A stretch of DNA of 24,643 nt from Bacteroidales bacterium (GTDB lineage Bacteria > Bacteroidota > Bacteroidia > Bacteroidales > UBA932), in the NCBI GenBank assembly GCA_017527625.1, contig JAFXPV010000102.1, positions 1 to 24,643 on the forward strand. Reading direction: 5' to 3'. Of this stretch, positions 23,062-24,643 are shown in pieces. Positions within the stretch are counted from its first letter, which is position 1, and each line of letters begins with the position of its first letter. The notes under the pieces were generated by a model. The model made no database searches and was not told the DNA's origin. It saw only the letters and a program-made list of their open reading frames with translations. The translations under genes and the position numbers were made by a program.

Positions 23062-23069
23062 CAAAGGTA
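23062..23069 (-). promoter_or_regulatory. Candidate -7 element for the 996-residue gene
   Basis: The minus strand reads TACCTTTG, an exact TAnnTTTG match, ending 3 nt before the ATG at 23058. If used, transcription would start at or next to the start codon, giving a leaderless mRNA, or a 6-nt leader for the ATG at 23052. No -33 TTTG is seen. Confidence 0.35.
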
Positions 23070-23099
23070 AATAATTTTAAAAAAACGCTTTTGTTGCGA

Positions 23100-23107
23100 T
23101 ATTTTTG
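23100..23107 (+). promoter_or_regulatory. Candidate -7 element for the NAD-type glutamate dehydrogenase gene
   Basis: TATTTTTG matches TAnnTTTG exactly, 88 nt before the ATG at 23196, so a leader of roughly 80 nt is expected. The spacer 23059-23195 (137 nt) is strongly AT-rich and holds no gene. No clear operator palindrome was found in it. Confidence 0.4.
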
Positions 23108-23195
23108 GATAATTCACAAATATTGATTATAATTATAAAATATTCAAGGCATAATTGTATAACATTTTAAACAAAATCAAAAGTTATCAAATATC

Positions 23196-24539
23196 ATGAA
23201 AGTATCTGAAATTATGACCGCACTTGAAAAAAAATACGGTCACGAGCAGGAATACCTGCAAGCTGTACGCGAGGTGCTTGAATCGATTGAAGAAGTTTAC
23301 AACCAACACCCCGAATTCGAGAAAGCCAAGATTGTCGAAAGAATCGTGGAACCCGACAGGATTTTCACTTTCCGCGTCGTATGGGTTGACGACAAAGGCG
23401 AAGTTCAGACCAATCTCGGCTACCGTGTCCAGTTCAATGCAGCTATCGGCCCCTACAAGGGTGGTTTACGCTTCCACAAGGCTGTAACTCCCTCAATGCT
23501 GAAAGTCCTCGGCTTTGAACAGACTTTCAAGAACGCACTCACTACCCTGCCTATGGGTGGCGGCAAGGGTGGCAGTGATTTCGACCCCAAAGGCAAATCA
23601 GACGCTGAGATTATGCGTTTCTGCCAGGCATTTATGCTTGAACTCTGGCGCAACATCGGTCCTGACACCGACGTTCCCGCAGGTGACGTGGGAGTCGGCG
23701 GACGCGAGATCGGCTACCTGACCGGAATGTACAAGAAACTCGCCCGCGAATACAACACCGGCGTGCTCACCGGCAAGGGTATGACCTGGGGAGGCAGCAT
23801 CCTCCGTCCCGAGGCTACCGGCTACGGCGCACTCTATTTCACCAACCAGGTGCTCAAGACCGCCGGCAAGGACATCAAGGGCAAGACAATCGCCCTCAGC
23901 GGCTTCGGCAATGTAGCCTGGGGCGCTGCCAAGAAGGCCACCGAACTCGGTGCCAAGGTGATTGCAATCTCAGGTCCTGACGGCGTATGCCATATTCCTG
24001 ACGGCATCACACCCAAGATGATAGACTATATGCTTGTTATGCGTTCTTCAAACCGCGACATCGTTTCAATGATGGCCGACAAGTTCCCTGACAAGGCATT
24101 CTTCACCGCCGGCAAGAAATCTTGGAGCATCAAGTGCGACATCGCTCTGCCTTGCGCATTCCAGAACGAGCTCACCGGCGACGACGCCAAGGAGCTTCTG
24201 GCCAACGGCACCTGGTGCTGCTGCGAGGTATCCAATATGGGCTGCCGTCCCGAAGCCATCCACGAATTCCAGAAGGCCGGCATCCTCTTCGCCCCCGGCA
24301 AGGCTGTCAATGCAGGCGGCGTAGCCACATCAGGCCTCGAGATGACTCAGAACGCAAGCCACATCAGCTGGACCGCCGAAGAAGTTGACACCAAGCTGCA
24401 TCACATTATGTCATCAATCCACGAGCAGTGCGTCAAATACGGCCGCAGAGAAGACGGCACCATCGACTACGTCAAAGGCGCCAACATCGCCGGCTTTATG
24501 AAAGTCGCCACAGCGATGCTCGAGCAAGGCACTATCTAA
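23196..24539 (+). CDS. NAD-type glutamate dehydrogenase (second paralog)
   Basis: A 447-residue paralog of the enzyme at 18694-20043. NAAIGPYKGGLRFH, LPMGGGKGGSDFDPKG (Lys124), VPAGDVGVGGRE (Asp164) and ATSGLEMTQN (Ser379) give a complete active site. The nucleotide domain has SGFGNVAWGAAKK and AISGPDGVC. Phe237, Pro261 and Asp262 match the residues that set NAD preference in Clostridium symbiosum (Phe238, Pro262, Asp263). It probably oxidises glutamate or runs the NADH-linked direction. One odd block is EVSNMGCRPEA, where the paralog has EGANMPTTPDA. It is divergent from the receiver/ATP-grasp gene and followed by three inverted repeats. A gdhB-like name would fit but I leave the symbol open. 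Confidence 0.94.
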   Translation: MKVSEIMTALEKKYGHEQEYLQAVREVLESIEEVYNQHPEFEKAKIVERIVEPDRIFTFRVVWVDDKGEVQTNLGYRVQFNAAIGPYKGGLRFHKAVTPSMLKVLGFEQTFKNALTTLPMGGGKGGSDFDPKGKSDAEIMRFCQAFMLELWRNIGPDTDVPAGDVGVGGREIGYLTGMYKKLAREYNTGVLTGKGMTWGGSILRPEATGYGALYFTNQVLKTAGKDIKGKTIALSGFGNVAWGAAKKATELGAKVIAISGPDGVCHIPDGITPKMIDYMLVMRSSNRDIVSMMADKFPDKAFFTAGKKSWSIKCDIALPCAFQNELTGDDAKELLANGTWCCCEVSNMGCRPEAIHEFQKAGILFAPGKAVNAGGVATSGLEMTQNASHISWTAEEVDTKLHHIMSSIHEQCVKYGRREDGTIDYVKGANIAGFMKVATAMLEQGTI

Positions 24540-24558
24540 AGCCGTCGGCTTTAGATAG
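24532..24558 (+). repeat. Inverted repeat spanning the glutamate dehydrogenase stop codon
   Basis: Perfect 12-bp arms (CTATCTAAAGCC at 24532-24543 and its complement at 24547-24558) with loop GTC. The left arm contains the last codon and the TAA stop. No T tract follows directly, so it is not a simple terminator. It could protect the mRNA 3' end or pause transcription. Confidence 0.7.
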
Positions 24559-24568
24559 CACCTCTTCT

Positions 24569-24594
24569 CCCCACCGCTCCGCGGAGCGGTGGGG
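24569..24594. repeat. GC-rich perfect palindrome
   Basis: Arms CCCCACCGCTCC (24569-24580) and complement (24583-24594) with GC between them. It is followed by GGTAAAAAAAA rather than T, so it does not fit an intrinsic terminator in either direction. Its GC content contrasts with the surrounding spacer and it may be a dispersed repeat element. Confidence 0.65.
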
Positions 24595-24599
24595 GTAAA

Positions 24600-24635
24600 A
24601 AAAACGACTGTGTGATGCATCACACAGTCGTTTTT
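24600..24635. terminator. Intrinsic terminator of the NAD-type glutamate dehydrogenase gene
   Basis: A perfect 36-bp palindrome (18-bp arms AAAAACGACTGTGTGATG, centre between 24617 and 24618) ending in TTTTTCTCC. The A and T tracts on both sides let it act in both directions. The true loop would open the central few bases. Confidence 0.88.
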
Positions 24636-24643
24636 CTCCATAG

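Noticed and set aside
21673..23070. Long open frame (465 codons) on the plus strand opposite the receiver/ATP-grasp gene
   Set aside because: It is a mirror of the real minus-strand gene, whose protein shows clear domains; the antisense translation has no recognisable motif.
24569..24594. GC-rich palindrome as the terminator of the dehydrogenase gene
   Set aside because: No T run follows it on either strand; the next palindrome at 24600-24635 has one.
1..24643. tRNA, rRNA, CRISPR array, insertion sequence or prophage
   Set aside because: All long stretches are occupied by chromosomal genes; spacers are short, show no cloverleaf, regular direct repeats, transposase or integrase, and hold only the promoter and hairpin elements listed.

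Overview
The window looks like chromosomal DNA of a member of the Bacteroidota, probably order Bacteroidales. The evidence is: copies of the Bacteroidota sigma factor -7 motif (TAnnTTTG) upstream of several genes and few Shine-Dalgarno sequences; a DUF4954 protein; BamA followed by tandem OmpH/Skp-like genes; a LysM plus periplasmic-binding-fold protein; a long-form PurC; a gamma-alpha fused KorA with KorB; and two hexameric-type glutamate dehydrogenases. Coding DNA is GC-rich, while spacers are clearly AT-rich. Genus or species cannot be told from what I can see.

Layout. 1-71 (-): N-terminal start of a secreted protein cut by the window edge. 245-2140 (-): UDP-glucuronate decarboxylase followed by a D-2-hydroxyacid dehydrogenase, 12 nt apart. 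2203-5804 (+): family 2 glycosyltransferase with C-terminal membrane helices, a small protein made of two copies of one repeat, and a 733-residue DUF4954 beta-helix protein. This group meets an oppositely directed operon and overlaps its last gene by 18 nt. 5787-9856 (-): pdxJ, an OmpH-like protein, purC and a LysM/periplasmic-binding-fold protein. 9941-17981 (+): nadK, uppS, bamA, two ompH-like genes, korA and korB, with gaps of 1-31 nt, ending in a strong bidirectional terminator. 18043-18586 (-): a ParD/ParE-type toxin-antitoxin pair in AT-richer DNA. 18694-23058 (-): a 996-residue protein with two receiver-like domains and a PEP-synthase-type ATP-grasp domain, then an NADP-type glutamate dehydrogenase. 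23196-24539 (+): a second, NAD-type glutamate dehydrogenase, divergent from the 996-residue gene, followed by three stacked inverted repeats, the last of which is a terminator.

How the genes work together. The central block is housekeeping for the cell envelope (undecaprenyl pyrophosphate synthesis, outer membrane protein assembly, periplasmic chaperones, a LysM protein) mixed with cofactor and central metabolism (PLP, NADP, purines, 2-oxoglutarate:ferredoxin oxidoreductase). 2-oxoglutarate links korAB to the two glutamate dehydrogenases further right. The least described element is the 996-residue receiver/ATP-grasp protein, which sits between the two glutamate dehydrogenase paralogs, shares a divergent promoter region with one and is 24 nt upstream of the other. 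I infer, without proof, a role in nitrogen or energy regulation. No tRNA, rRNA, CRISPR array, prophage or insertion sequence was seen.
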